Below, in pieces: positions 1 through 8,542 of a stretch of 35,258 nucleotides of DNA. The notes under the pieces were generated by a model. The model was not told the origin of the DNA. It searched no databases and saw nothing but the letters and a program-made list of their open reading frames with translations. This stretch comes from Guptibacillus hwajinpoensis (GTDB lineage: Bacteria > Bacillota > Bacilli > Bacillales > Guptibacillaceae): contig NZ_LELK01000004.1 of NCBI RefSeq assembly GCF_001039475.1, positions 38,990 through 74,247 of the forward strand, in the 5' to 3' direction. Position 1 is the first letter of the stretch. Every line of letters begins with the position of its first letter. A program made the translations under genes and the position numbers.

Positions 1-54
1 TTTAGTTTTGGCCTCTTCTTTTATTTTTTTGTGAGAATGTAGTTACATATTTTT

Positions 55-290
55 TAGGCTTTTTCTAAAAGGTTTTTGGTTTTGAAAGAGGTATTGGATA
101 AAGACAAACTTCGCTAATTGTAGCGGAAGGATGCTCGACTCCTGCGGGACTAGCGGGACAGGTGAGACCCCACAGGAGCGTTAGCGACGAGGAGGCTCAC
201 CGCCCGCCCCGCGGAAAGCGAGCAACCTGGAGCGGAAATTCACCCACTGCACTTTTGGTAATAATCTCAACCCAAAAAGTTTTTGCTTTA
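55..290 (+). repeat. Long-form GC-rich intergenic repeat, copy E1
   Basis: A non-coding block with an AT-rich left end (AGGCTTTTTCTAAAAGG at 56-72), a GC-rich core at about 121-235 and a right end containing GGAGCGGAAATTCACCCACT near 230-249. The core can fold on itself: GGTGAG (161-166) faces CTCACC (195-200), and the outer GCGGGA stretches face the CCCGC-rich stretch at 202-212. The same core, reversed, is at 35121-35258, and core-less versions are at 8219-8330 and 19148-19260. It lies upstream of the walR promoter. No coding potential was seen in 1-418. The exact ends are approximate. Confidence 0.8.
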
Positions 291-341
291 TAAGTTAAGG
301 GAACGACTGTAGGGAAGATCGTAAATAAAACCTACATAATA

Positions 342-350
342 TGATAAAAT
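342..350 (+). promoter_or_regulatory. Candidate extended -10 promoter of the wal operon
   Basis: TGATAAAAT forms an extended -10 (TG-N-TAAAAT) about 70 bases before the walR start. No good -35 is visible at 17-18 bases upstream, which is acceptable for an extended -10 promoter. This is the only convincing -10 between repeat E1 and walR. Confidence 0.4.
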
Positions 351-418
351 AGACAAAAGATGCATGATTAATTTCAACGTTTAACTGATATTGTCATATC
401 AAAGAAGGAGCGTTTTAT

Positions 419-1126
419 ATGGACAAGAAAATTCTTGTTGTTGATGATGAAAAACCAATTGCAGATATTCTGCAATTTAATCTTGAAAAAGAAGGCTTTA
501 CCGTTGTTTGTGCTTACGATGGTGACGAAGCGATTGCAAAGGTAGAAGAGGAGAATCCTGATATGATTCTTCTCGATATTATGCTACCTCAGCGTGATGG
601 CATGGAAGTTTGTAGAGAAGTCCGCAAGAAATATGAGATGCCGATTATTATGCTAACCGCAAAGGATTCTGAGATCGACAAAGTACTTGGGCTTGAGCTT
701 GGGGCAGATGACTATGTAACGAAACCGTTTAGCACTCGTGAGCTTATTGCACGTGTGAAAGCCAATTTGAGAAGACGTCAGCAGGAGCCTGAGAAGGAAT
801 CTTCTACAAATTCGTTAATTAAAGTAGGAGCATTAACGATTCATCCGGATGCTTATCTCGTAACGAAGCGAGAGGAATCGATTGAGCTTACACATAGAGA
901 GTTTGAACTGCTGCATTATCTATCGAAACATATCGGTCAAGTTATGACTCGGGAACACCTCCTTCAAACCGTTTGGGGCTATGATTACTTTGGTGATGTA
1001 AGAACGGTAGATGTGACGGTGCGTAGACTGCGCGAGAAGGTTGAAGACAATGCAAGCCATCCGACGTGGATTATTACAAGACGTGGTGTAGGGTATTACA
1101 TGCGTGAACCGGAACAGGAGCAATAA
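419..1126 (+). CDS. walR: WalR (YycF), essential OmpR-family response regulator
   Basis: DNA-binding response regulator of the WalRK system, which controls peptidoglycan hydrolase and cell-wall genes in low-GC Gram-positives. Residues 1-120 are a receiver domain with acidic pocket D9/D10, phosphoacceptor D53, T80 and K102. Residues about 135-230 are an OmpR/PhoB winged helix ending in the conserved RRGVGYYM stretch. Thr101, the position phosphorylated by PrkC in B. subtilis WalR, is present. The length of 235 aa is normal for the family. The ATG has an AAGGAG site 8 bases upstream. It is the first gene of walRKHIJ; walK starts 7 bases after the stop. Identification is near certain from sequence plus gene order. 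Confidence 0.97.
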   Translation: MDKKILVVDDEKPIADILQFNLEKEGFTVVCAYDGDEAIAKVEEENPDMILLDIMLPQRDGMEVCREVRKKYEMPIIMLTAKDSEIDKVLGLELGADDYVTKPFSTRELIARVKANLRRRQQEPEKESSTNSLIKVGALTIHPDAYLVTKREESIELTHREFELLHYLSKHIGQVMTREHLLQTVWGYDYFGDVRTVDVTVRRLREKVEDNASHPTWIITRRGVGYYMREPEQEQ

Positions 1127-1133
1127 AGCGTAA

Positions 1134-2936
1134 ATGGGAAAGGTTGGTTTTTTTAAGTCCATTCATTTTAAGTTTGCCATCATTTACGTATTGCTCATCC
1201 TTATTGCTATTCAGTTCATCTCTGTTTACTTTAATGAGAAGCTAGAAGAACAGTTTCAGACCAATTACATCTCATCCGTTATGGATCGAGCTGAGCTACT
1301 TGCTGATAGTGCCTCCGGTCAAGTGAATAGTAAAAGTGATGAAGAAGAAAATACAATCAATGATTTGATTGAGAATTTTAGGCAAGATGAAATTCGTCAA
1401 ATTCACGTTGTAAATTCGTTAGGACAAATTGTAGGAACCCTTAATGATGAAAGCGTTGAGGGGTCTCGCTCTACAAATACGTTTGTTAATAGTGCTCTTA
1501 ACGGAGTATCAGAGAATAATATTTTTATCGATAAAGATGGAGATCGTTTTTTTGCTTATAGTCTCCCAATTAAAGGGGAAACAAATTCTATAGTTGGTGC
1601 AGTTTACATTCAAGCTGACATGAAGCAGGTATTCGAACAGGCTGATCAAGTGAACAATCTTCTAGCGCAATCTGCACTTATTGCACTAGTACTCACTGGT
1701 TTGCTGGGTATAATCATTTCACGTACGATTACACGTCCAATATCAGACATGAGAAAACAAGCTCTTGTTATGGCCCGTGGAGACTTCACACGTAAAGTAA
1801 AGGTATATGGTGAAGATGAAATAGGTCAGCTCGCCCTCGCTTTTAATGATTTAACAAGAAGGCTACAGGAAGCAAATTCAATTACAGAAGGTGAGCGGCG
1901 CAAGTTAACTTCTGTACTTGCTTATATGACAGATGGTGTTATAGCAACGGATCGAGAAGGAATGATTATTCTAATGAACGATCGTGCTGAAGAAATGATG
2001 AGCGTTTCACGTGAAACGGTTCTCGGTACTTCTTTAAATCAAATCCTACAGTTTTCTGAAGATAAGACGTGGGATGATGTTTATAATGGACCTGATTCTA
2101 TGATTCTAGATTTAAGCGATGATCATCAAACATTTATCATGCGTGTTAACTTTTCAATCATCCATAAAGAGGACGGACCTATTAATGGTTTAATAGCTGT
2201 GCTGCATGATATTACTGAGCAGGAGCAGCTTGAACAAGAGCGTCGTGAATTCGTTGTGAATGTATCACATGAGCTGCGTACACCTCTTACGACGATGAGA
2301 AGCTATCTTGAGGCTCTTCAAGAGGGAGCGCTTCAAGACCCAGAGATTGCTCCTCGTTTCCTTGGTGTTGCTCAGAACGAGACCGAGCGAATGATTCGCT
2401 TAGTAAATGACTTGCTTCAGCTATCTAAAATGGACAAAAAAGAATATCAATTACAGTTTACTGAGGTAGATTTTGTAGAGATGTTTGATCACGTCCTTGA
2501 TCGTTTTGAAATGTCTAAACGTGAAAATATTGAGATTGTTAGACAGCTCCCTCGTGTTGCGATCTATACAAAAGTAGATCAAGACAAAATGACACAAGTG
2601 CTGGATAACATTATTTCGAATGCAATTAAGTATTCTCCAGAAGGAGGTACAATCACGGCCCGATGTTGGACGATCGGGAAGAAGATTAGGATTAGCATTA
2701 GTGATCAAGGTGTTGGAATTCCTAAAAACAACCTCTCAAAAATATTTGATCGATTTTATCGCGTGGACAAAGCCCGTTCAAGAGAGCTTGGGGGAACTGG
2801 GCTGGGCCTAGCCATTGCTAAAGAGATGATTCATGCTCACCACGGTGATATATGGGCAGAGAGTAAATGGGGACAAGGTACAACGATCTACTTTACGCTC
2901 CCTTATAAACGCATAAGGGAGGTCGGGGACAAATGA
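1134..2936 (+). CDS. walK: WalK (YycG), essential sensor histidine kinase
   Basis: Membrane histidine kinase that phosphorylates WalR. In order: a short cytoplasmic N-terminus, TM1 at about 13-31, an extracellular sensor domain at about 32-177, TM2 at about 178-196, HAMP at about 197-250, PAS at about 258-365, and a HisKA domain with the H-box SHELRTP (phosphoacceptor H379). The HATPase domain follows, with N-box near DNIISNAIKYSPEG, G1 DQGVGIP and G2 GGTGLGLAI. The 600 aa length is typical. The ribosome site is weak: an AGGAG lies 13 bases upstream inside walR, so translation is probably coupled to walR. The stop overlaps the walH start by 4 bases (ATGA). Confidence 0.97.
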   Translation: MGKVGFFKSIHFKFAIIYVLLILIAIQFISVYFNEKLEEQFQTNYISSVMDRAELLADSASGQVNSKSDEEENTINDLIENFRQDEIRQIHVVNSLGQIVGTLNDESVEGSRSTNTFVNSALNGVSENNIFIDKDGDRFFAYSLPIKGETNSIVGAVYIQADMKQVFEQADQVNNLLAQSALIALVLTGLLGIIISRTITRPISDMRKQALVMARGDFTRKVKVYGEDEIGQLALAFNDLTRRLQEANSITEGERRKLTSVLAYMTDGVIATDREGMIILMNDRAEEMMSVSRETVLGTSLNQILQFSEDKTWDDVYNGPDSMILDLSDDHQTFIMRVNFSIIHKEDGPINGLIAVLHDITEQEQLEQERREFVVNVSHELRTPLTTMRSYLEALQEGALQDPEIAPRFLGVAQNETERMIRLVNDLLQLSKMDKKEYQLQFTEVDFVEMFDHVLDRFEMSKRENIEIVRQLPRVAIYTKVDQDKMTQVLDNIISNAIKYSPEGGTITARCWTIGKKIRISISDQGVGIPKNNLSKIFDRFYRVDKARSRELGGTGLGLAIAKEMIHAHHGDIWAESKWGQGTTIYFTLPYKRIREVGDK

Positions 2937-4309
2937 GAATTACAAAGAAGCGTATAGAGAATTTTAAAGCAATCTTGTTAAATATTCTGGTGTTTACGAG
3001 TTTGTTCCTAACGTGGCAGATTTGGACCTTTGAACCAGACTATCAGAAAGAAACCGATCCAAAAGAGGCAAGTCCAGTAGGTGTGGAAGACGTTGACATT
3101 AATCAAGTCGTTAAGCCGAACCAAATCGTTTATCATAAGAACAATCAACATTTTACTTCTTTCAATTCGGAAACGATTAACCCTTTCTACACAACTTTCA
3201 TCTCTGGAACGAAAATCAAATCCTTAACGATGGAAAACAATCTTGAGATTGTAAGTGATTTCGATAATAGTGTTGAGCTTATTTTTCCAACTCTACTATC
3301 AAATAATGTTTTAAAGAAGCTAATTAGTGTTCCAAAAAACGATATTCCACTTGAAAAGTTTGATCGGATTATTATCCCTTCAGTCGCAACAGGGGAGAAT
3401 AATGAGATTATATTCTTGAATACGTCAAGCGAGCAAGGGATGCGTGCAGCAGTTGAAGTATCTAGTGGAATGAAGAAGTGGTATGAAGAAAACTTTGCTT
3501 TTTCTGATATAAAGAATGCGTCAACTGAAGAGCAAGTTGTAAGAGCAAAGTCATTTCAAGTCAAAGAAGATTTGCCTGTTTTCTACATCCCTATTCAGAA
3601 ACCAGTGATACAGACCTATGAGGTAAGCACAGACGAACTAGCGAATGAACAGAACTTTAAAGAAGCTCTCTTTCCAGAGCAAGATCGTGTTGAGAAAAGC
3701 TCGTTTAATATTAAAACCGTTCATACAGATGGAAGTCGTACATTAACATTTTTAGAAAACAAGTTCATGACGTTCGAAAATCCACCGTCTACGACAAATG
3801 TCGATAATGAAGCGCCGATTTTAAATGCTTATGGATTTATTAATAAGCACTTCGGTTTTCGCATCAATGATTTTAGCGAAGAGGATTATTTACTTAGTGA
3901 ATGGGCTTCTTCCTCTAAGAATGAAACAGATCAAATAACATTTCGCTTAAATACAGAAGGGTACCCTGTTTTCAGTTCTTCTTCTGAAGACCTTGATGAA
4001 ATTAATGTGATTGTTAAGAACAACGAAGTGAGTACGTATACGCGAATGCTAAAGAACATTCAATACGCTCATCCAATAGATGAGCGTGCGTTGCCAGGTT
4101 ACGATGAGGTGCTATCTCTCTTGAATGAGGGGAGCTTTAAGCAAAGCGAAATAACAAATATCACAATCGGTTTCACGATTGATCGTTCTCTTAACCAATC
4201 CCAAGAATTCACTCTCGTTCCACAGTGGTACATTAAGTTAAACGAAACGTGGACCCCTATTCAATCACTCAGCAATGAACAAGGAGGGGTAGCATTTGGA
4301 CTGGAATAG
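2933..4309 (+). CDS. walH: WalH (YycH), membrane regulator of WalK
   Basis: Bitopic membrane protein with a cytoplasmic basic N-terminus, one TM helix at about 12-28 (ILLNILVFTSLFLTWQIW) and a long extracytoplasmic domain. In B. subtilis YycH together with YycI binds the WalK membrane region and restrains kinase activity. The family has no enzymatic motif. The 458 aa length fits. The ATG overlaps the walK stop by 4 bases with GGAGGT upstream, and the 3' end overlaps walI by 14 bases, so walK, walH and walI are translationally coupled. Identification rests on the N-terminal helix, size and strict operon position. Confidence 0.95.
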   Translation: MRITKKRIENFKAILLNILVFTSLFLTWQIWTFEPDYQKETDPKEASPVGVEDVDINQVVKPNQIVYHKNNQHFTSFNSETINPFYTTFISGTKIKSLTMENNLEIVSDFDNSVELIFPTLLSNNVLKKLISVPKNDIPLEKFDRIIIPSVATGENNEIIFLNTSSEQGMRAAVEVSSGMKKWYEENFAFSDIKNASTEEQVVRAKSFQVKEDLPVFYIPIQKPVIQTYEVSTDELANEQNFKEALFPEQDRVEKSSFNIKTVHTDGSRTLTFLENKFMTFENPPSTTNVDNEAPILNAYGFINKHFGFRINDFSEEDYLLSEWASSSKNETDQITFRLNTEGYPVFSSSSEDLDEINVIVKNNEVSTYTRMLKNIQYAHPIDERALPGYDEVLSLLNEGSFKQSEITNITIGFTIDRSLNQSQEFTLVPQWYIKLNETWTPIQSLSNEQGGVAFGLE

Positions 4310-5198
4310 AACGAAAACAATACTAATTCTAACCTTCCTTGTGTTTAATATCTTTCTTGCAAGTGACTTATATAAAAAGCAGACAGATATAAGTGGTCTT
4401 GAGATGCAGAATCAAGTTACGCTTGATGAACAGCTAAAAGACTTACATGTAACGTATGATAATGATCCGTCTCTTCAGTCTAAGAAAATGGCTTTCATTA
4501 GTGGGAAAGTTCATTACTTTACAGATAAAGAAGAGAAGACACTTGAAGAGAACACGAGTCAGGATATTACGCTTAATGGTCGGAAACTTATCTCAACACT
4601 TAAAAAACCATTTCCGATTAGTGATCCAGATGCACCTTCAGCCTATTCTATTTTCTTAGAAACGTATGTATACGAAGGTGGAAAGTATCAGTACTATAGG
4701 AAAGATTCAAATGATCCTAATATTGTTTACTTTGCTGAAACACATGAGGATAAACCACTTTTCAGTCAAGATTCTGGAATGGTAATCGTGACGTTAGAAG
4801 ATGATAAAGTCGTTTCTTACACTCAGACGTATTTAAATCTGGAGAAAATTGTTAAAGAACGTAAGATTGATCCAATTTCTGAAACGATTGGTTTATTAGT
4901 TAGTCAACAAGATATTCGAGCTTACGATAAAGTCGAAGATGTATCAATTGGCTACTATACAGTGACAAGTGAAGATGAGCGGGATACGTTTGTATTTGTC
5001 CCAACATGGCGAGTTGTGGTGGAGAATAAGAAGGATGATCTTCCTGGATTGCGGTATTATTACGTTAATGCAATCGAAAAAACGGTTTTTAGCGACACGG
5101 AAGAAAATGCTGACAATGATACAGAAGAGGAAGAAGAAAGTAACGACAAAACCGTAGATCCGGATTCTTCAACACCTCAATCATCCACAGGCGATTAG
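4296..5198 (+). CDS. walI: WalI (YycI), membrane regulator of WalK
   Basis: Partner of WalH in controlling WalK. It has a short basic N-terminus (DWNRTKT), one TM helix at about 7-23 and an extracellular two-lobed domain. The start is TTG, backed by a strong AAGGAGGGG at 4281-4289 and by the conserved MDW-N-K-T-K-type N-terminus; no better ATG exists. The C-terminus carries an acidic, low-complexity tail from about residue 270 (runs of E/D, then S/T) that makes the protein about 20 aa longer than I would expect from the B. subtilis protein. The tail is probably a disordered extracytoplasmic extension. Confidence 0.94.
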   Translation: MDWNRTKTILILTFLVFNIFLASDLYKKQTDISGLEMQNQVTLDEQLKDLHVTYDNDPSLQSKKMAFISGKVHYFTDKEEKTLEENTSQDITLNGRKLISTLKKPFPISDPDAPSAYSIFLETYVYEGGKYQYYRKDSNDPNIVYFAETHEDKPLFSQDSGMVIVTLEDDKVVSYTQTYLNLEKIVKERKIDPISETIGLLVSQQDIRAYDKVEDVSIGYYTVTSEDERDTFVFVPTWRVVVENKKDDLPGLRYYYVNAIEKTVFSDTEENADNDTEEEEESNDKTVDPDSSTPQSSTGD

Positions 5199-5222
5199 TA
5201 GTTAGTAGGAGAGGAATGTAGT

Positions 5223-6017
5223 ATGTCTCTTGAATTTAGCGTGCTTGCAAGCGGAAGCACAGGTAATGCCATTTATGTTGGTACAGAGAAGCATAAGCTT
5301 CTTGTTGATGCTGGTTTAAGTGGCAAGAAATTAGAAGAATTGTTCGCAAAAGCCCATCTTGATCCTAAGGATCTAGATGGGTTGCTTGTGACTCACGAAC
5401 ATAGTGATCACATTAAAGGTCTCGGAATATTTGCAAGGCGTTATAAGCTCCCGATCTATGCAAATGCAAAGACGTGGGATGCGATGAGTGGACTCATTGG
5501 AGAAGTTCCTGTTGATCAGAAGTTTCATTTCGATATGGAAACCGTTAAAACTTTTGATGATCTTGATGTTGAGTCTTTTGGTGTATCCCACGATGCTGCC
5601 GAGCCTATGTTCTATGTGTTTCATCACGAAGGAAAGAAGCTAAGTATTGCAACTGATTTAGGCTATGTAAGTGATCGTATAAAAGGGACCATTCGAGACT
5701 CTGATATGATGATTTTCGAGTCTAATCACGATATTAATATGCTCATGATGGGGCGTTATCCATGGAATGTGAAACGAAGAATACTTGGGGATATGGGTCA
5801 TGTCTCAAACGAAGATGCTGGGGCTGCGCTAGCAGATGTTATTGGTGATCAAACAAAGCGTATTTATTTAGCCCATTTAAGTAAAGATAATAACATGAAA
5901 GACCTGGCAAGACTTTCTGTCCAGCAGACGCTTGAACAAAATGGCTTTTCGATAGGAGATAAAATCGATTTATACGATACTGATCCTATGAATCCAACGC
6001 TCGTAACAAGGTTATAG
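5223..6017 (+). CDS. walJ: WalJ (YycJ), metallo-beta-lactamase fold hydrolase
   Basis: Metal-dependent hydrolase of the MBL superfamily encoded in nearly all wal operons; it has been linked to DNA metabolism and cell-division coordination but its substrate is not settled. The di-metal site is visible as THEHSDH (H58, H60, D62, H63), with further conserved residues H124 in SHDA and D140 in ATDLG. The 264 aa length matches the family. The ATG has AGGAGAGG at 5208-5215. It lies 24 bases after walI and is cotranscribed with it. There is no hairpin terminator before htrA 86 bases downstream. Confidence 0.95.
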   Translation: MSLEFSVLASGSTGNAIYVGTEKHKLLVDAGLSGKKLEELFAKAHLDPKDLDGLLVTHEHSDHIKGLGIFARRYKLPIYANAKTWDAMSGLIGEVPVDQKFHFDMETVKTFDDLDVESFGVSHDAAEPMFYVFHHEGKKLSIATDLGYVSDRIKGTIRDSDMMIFESNHDINMLMMGRYPWNVKRRILGDMGHVSNEDAGAALADVIGDQTKRIYLAHLSKDNNMKDLARLSVQQTLEQNGFSIGDKIDLYDTDPMNPTLVTRL

Positions 6018-6111
6018 CTACTATCATTAGGCTCTTTGTATCTTTTGTCTAAAAGCAACTTTTCAGCGGTCGCACAGGTCTCCTTTTTATTCGAAAGGAA
6101 AGGTGAAGAAA

Positions 6112-7320
6112 TTGGGCTATTATGATGGCGACGATTACAATCAACCAAAGAAGCAGAAAGGTAATCGTGGAGGTGCCTTTATAGCTGGCCTTCTGGGGGC
6201 TGTTCTAGGCGCATTGTTAATTCTTTTCACGGTTCCAGCTCTATCTGACTTTGGAGTCGTTCCTGAGGTTGCTCCTGAGCCTGAGGAAGAGAGCGGAGTG
6301 GGCAACCAGGGTGTAGTGACGAAAGACATAAGTATCGATGTGACGAATGATATTACGTCTGCAGTTGAGAACGCAGGGAAAGCTGTAGTTGGTGTTATTA
6401 ATTTGCAAAAGACAGATTTCTGGGCTGAAGACTATGGTGAAGCTGGTGCTGGATCGGGTGTTATTTATAAAAAAGAAGGAAAGCAGGCATTCGTTGTTAC
6501 AAATAATCACGTTGTCGAAGGTGCAGGACAGATTGAGATTAGTTTAAACGCCGAGACACGCGTTCCTGCCGAGCTTGTAGGCACTGACCCCTTAATGGAT
6601 CTTGCCGTTCTTAAAATCCCTTCTGAATCGGTTACAACAGTTGCAGAGTTTGGTGATTCAGATACGCTGAAGCCTGGTGAACCTGCAATCGCAATTGGAA
6701 ATCCTCTTGGTTTCCTTGAAGGGACTGTTACACAGGGAATCATCAGTAATCCTGAGCGTTCTTTCCCCGTTGATACCGATCAAAATGGAACGATTGATTG
6801 GAATGCAGACGTAATTCAGACAGATGCATCCATTAATCCAGGAAATAGCGGTGGCGCACTGATTAACATTTCCGGACAGTTAGTTGGTATTAACTCCATG
6901 AAAATTGCTCAATCGAGTGTAGAAGGTATTGGTTTCTCAATTCCAATTAATATTGCTGCGCCAATCATTAGTGATCTAGAGTCCTATGGCGAAGTAAGAA
7001 GGCCAGAGATTGGAATTGGAACGAAATCACTATCTGAGATTCCAACTTATCATTGGAGTGAATCGCTAAAGCTTCCAAAGGACATAGATTATGGCGTTGT
7101 TGTGATGAGTGTTTTTCCAACTTCATCTGCAGATCAAGCCGGTTTAAAAGAACTGGATGTGATTACCGCAATGGATGGTAACGAAATTAAAAACTCGATA
7201 GAACTACGTAAGTTTCTATATACAAAGAAAAAAATTGGGGATAGTGTGAAACTGACCATTTATCGAGAAGGAACGAAAGAAGAAGTGGACCTGAAATTAG
7301 CGCAACAGCAAAGATCTTAA
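6112..7320 (+). CDS. HtrA/DegP-type membrane-anchored serine protease (YyxA/HtrC-like)
   Basis: Trypsin-like quality-control protease with a C-terminal PDZ domain, facing the outside of the membrane. An N-terminal cytoplasmic stretch is followed by one TM helix at about 22-43. The catalytic triad is H133 (in TNNHVVEG), D163 (in MDLAVL) and S246 (in NPGNSGGAL). The PDZ domain covers about 300-395. I start at TTG 6112 because AGGTGA (6101-6106) is ideally spaced for it and the resulting MGYYD N-terminus is typical of Bacillus homologues. The GTG at 6103 would add three residues but its SD spacing is too short. It follows walJ, as yyxA does in B. subtilis, and a hairpin terminator closes the operon. 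Confidence 0.93.
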   Translation: MGYYDGDDYNQPKKQKGNRGGAFIAGLLGAVLGALLILFTVPALSDFGVVPEVAPEPEEESGVGNQGVVTKDISIDVTNDITSAVENAGKAVVGVINLQKTDFWAEDYGEAGAGSGVIYKKEGKQAFVVTNNHVVEGAGQIEISLNAETRVPAELVGTDPLMDLAVLKIPSESVTTVAEFGDSDTLKPGEPAIAIGNPLGFLEGTVTQGIISNPERSFPVDTDQNGTIDWNADVIQTDASINPGNSGGALINISGQLVGINSMKIAQSSVEGIGFSIPINIAAPIISDLESYGEVRRPEIGIGTKSLSEIPTYHWSESLKLPKDIDYGVVVMSVFPTSSADQAGLKELDVITAMDGNEIKNSIELRKFLYTKKKIGDSVKLTIYREGTKEEVDLKLAQQQRS

Positions 7321-7324
7321 TAAG

Positions 7325-7352
7325 AACAGGAGAGGAAACTCTCCTGTTTCCT
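7325..7352 (+). terminator. Terminator of the wal-htrA operon
   Basis: A perfect 10-bp stem AACAGGAGAG/CTCTCCTGTT (7325-7334 with 7339-7348) closed by a GAAA tetraloop and followed by a T-rich tail, 5 bases after the htrA stop. Confidence 0.85.
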
Positions 7353-7369
7353 TTTGAAAAAATATACAC

Positions 7370-7671
7370 AGTGGATAACTAGTGAACAAGGAGGGGTACT
7401 ATGAAATTACTTTGTTGTGAAGATCATGTTGAGCTAGCACTCGACGTAGCAGTTGATGAAACGGGTCATTTTCCAGTGTTAGAAAAGGTTCAAAAAGATG
7501 AGAACAGTTTGTCCACAACCTGTGAATACTGTAAGAATACTGCAACATATATTGTGTCGAACTAATATTCGGTCACGATATGTGGATAAAAATTGTGTAT
7601 ATGTGGATAAAATCTGTGGATAACCTGTTCACTTTTTGTGGATTTAATAAATAGCGAACAAGTGGGGATAA
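7370..7671. other. DnaA-box cluster upstream of rlmH
   Basis: Three exact DnaA boxes TGTGGATAA (reverse complement of TTATCCACA) lie at 7581-7589, 7602-7610 and 7615-7623. One-mismatch boxes lie at 7370-7378 (AGTGGATAA), 7509-7517 (TTGTCCACA, opposite strand, inside the small CxxH/CxxC gene) and 7663-7671 (TGGGGATAA, also serving as the rlmH ribosome site). TGTGGATTT at 7637 is a weaker match. In B. subtilis one of the DnaA-box clusters outside oriC lies at yydA, the rlmH orthologue, so the location appears conserved. Confidence 0.75.
7401..7565 (+). CDS. CxxH/CxxC small zinc-binding-type protein
   Basis: A 54-aa protein starting MKLLCCEDH with a strong AAGGAGGGG site 6-7 bases upstream. It carries a CxxH pair (C6-E-D-H9) and a CxxC pair (C41-E-Y-C44), the pattern of a small zinc-finger family (CxxH/CxxC protein) that commonly sits next to rlmH in Bacillus. 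The function is unknown and a structural zinc site is likely. The gene contains a one-mismatch DnaA box near its 3' end and is flanked by the other boxes, so its DNA is under a second constraint. Confidence 0.85.
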   Translation: MKLLCCEDHVELALDVAVDETGHFPVLEKVQKDENSLSTTCEYCKNTATYIVSN

Positions 7672-7675
7672 CTAA

Positions 7676-8155
7676 ATGAACATAAGTATCGTGACGGTTG
7701 GAAAATTGAAAGAGAAATACTTAAAACAGGGCATTGCTGAATACACAAAGCGTTTAGGTCCTTTTGCAAAGGTAGAGGTTATTGAAGTATCCGACGAAAA
7801 GGCTCCTGAGAATTTAAGTGAAACTGAAATGATTCAAGTAAAAAAAGCAGAGGGAGACAGAATCTTAGGTAAAATCTCTCCAGATGCTCATGTGATTGCA
7901 CTTGCCATTGATGGAAAGATGAAAACATCCGAACAGCTTGCTCACGACTTGGATCAGCTTGCTACCTATGGAAAGAGTAAAGTGGCATTTGTTATTGGAG
8001 GCTCTCTTGGACTAAGTGAAAATGTGCTTAAGAGAGCAAATGATACACTCTCTTTTTCAAAAATGACTTTCCCTCACCAGTTAATGAGGCTAATTCTTGT
8101 GGAACAGATCTATAGGGCTTTTAAGATTAACAGAGGGGAACCGTATCATAAATAG
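7676..8155 (+). CDS. rlmH: RlmH, 23S rRNA pseudouridine-1915 N3-methyltransferase
   Basis: A 159-aa SPOUT-family methyltransferase that modifies pseudouridine 1915 in helix 69 of 23S rRNA using SAM. It begins [15 protein letters not shown], and the C-terminal alpha/beta knot carries the SAM-binding [10 protein letters not shown] stretch (about 104-113) and the conserved [19 protein letters not shown] stretch. The length is exactly typical. The ribosome site GGGGATA lies inside the last DnaA box. In B. subtilis the orthologue (yydA) is likewise near walJ/yyxA. It is monocistronic, closed by a long hairpin terminator. Confidence 0.97.
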   Translation: MNISIVTVGKLKEKYLKQGIAEYTKRLGPFAKVEVIEVSDEKAPENLSETEMIQVKKAEGDRILGKISPDAHVIALAIDGKMKTSEQLAHDLDQLATYGKSKVAFVIGGSLGLSENVLKRANDTLSFSKMTFPHQLMRLILVEQIYRAFKINRGEPYHK

Positions 8156-8169
8156 ATTAAAAAAGTAGT

Positions 8170-8213
8170 AAAAAGGCAAGGAATAAGTCATTGGACATAT
8201 TCCTTGCCTTTTT
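8170..8213 (+). terminator. rlmH terminator
   Basis: A perfect 16-bp stem, AAAAAGGCAAGGAATA (8170-8185) with its complement at 8198-8213, a 12-base loop and a terminal T run. It begins 15 bases after the rlmH stop. Confidence 0.9.
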
Positions 8214-8218
8214 AGTAT

Positions 8219-8330
8219 GGCTCTTCTCTAAAAAATGGTTGTCTTTGAAACAAATTTGTATAACACTACATTTAGCATACTGGAGCGGAAATTAATCCAC
8301 TCTTATAGCAATAGTCCTTAAGAAAGGCTA
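8219..8330 (+). repeat. Short-form intergenic repeat, copy E2 (core missing)
   Basis: The left end GGCTCTTCTCTAAAAAATGG and the right end GGAGCGGAAATTAATCCACT with AGCAATAGTCCTTAAGAAAGGCT match the ends of copies E1, E3 and E4, but the GC-rich core of about 120 bases is absent. The imperfect inverted ends (GGCTCTT / AAGAAAGGC) persist. Apart from this repeat and the mqo promoter, the 8214-8542 interval shows no gene. Confidence 0.7.
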
Positions 8331-8433
8331 TTTTCTAATAGGTCTTTGCTTATAAAATTCTTATAAAAATCAACACTTATCTAATAATTGCAGAAATTTC
8401 ATTTTCAAACATGATAACGAACTATGATAAGGT

Positions 8434-8439
8434 TATAAT
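8434..8439 (+). promoter_or_regulatory. Candidate -10 box for mqo
   Basis: A consensus TATAAT lies about 104 bases before the chosen mqo start. The -35 region at the expected distance (around 8411-8416) is poor. A long untranslated leader would follow. Confidence 0.35.
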
Positions 8440-8542
8440 GGAGATAGAAAAAGGTATGTTCCTAAGTGAGGCCAGCTTTTTGCGATAGTTTAGCATGAGC
8501 GCCTACTCTTTTTTACAAATAAATGAGATAAGGAATGGTATC

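Noticed and set aside
121-240. GC-rich core of repeat E1 as a riboswitch, T-box or attenuator for walR
   Set aside because: The same core occurs in reverse orientation at the window end away from any wal gene, and it lies upstream of the likely walR promoter, so it is a dispersed repeat.
6029-6065. AGGCTCTTTG...CTAAAAGCAAC stretch between walJ and htrA, similar to the repeat ends
   Set aside because: Only one loosely matching end is visible, without the GGAGCGGAAATT motif, so it could be a decayed remnant or chance.
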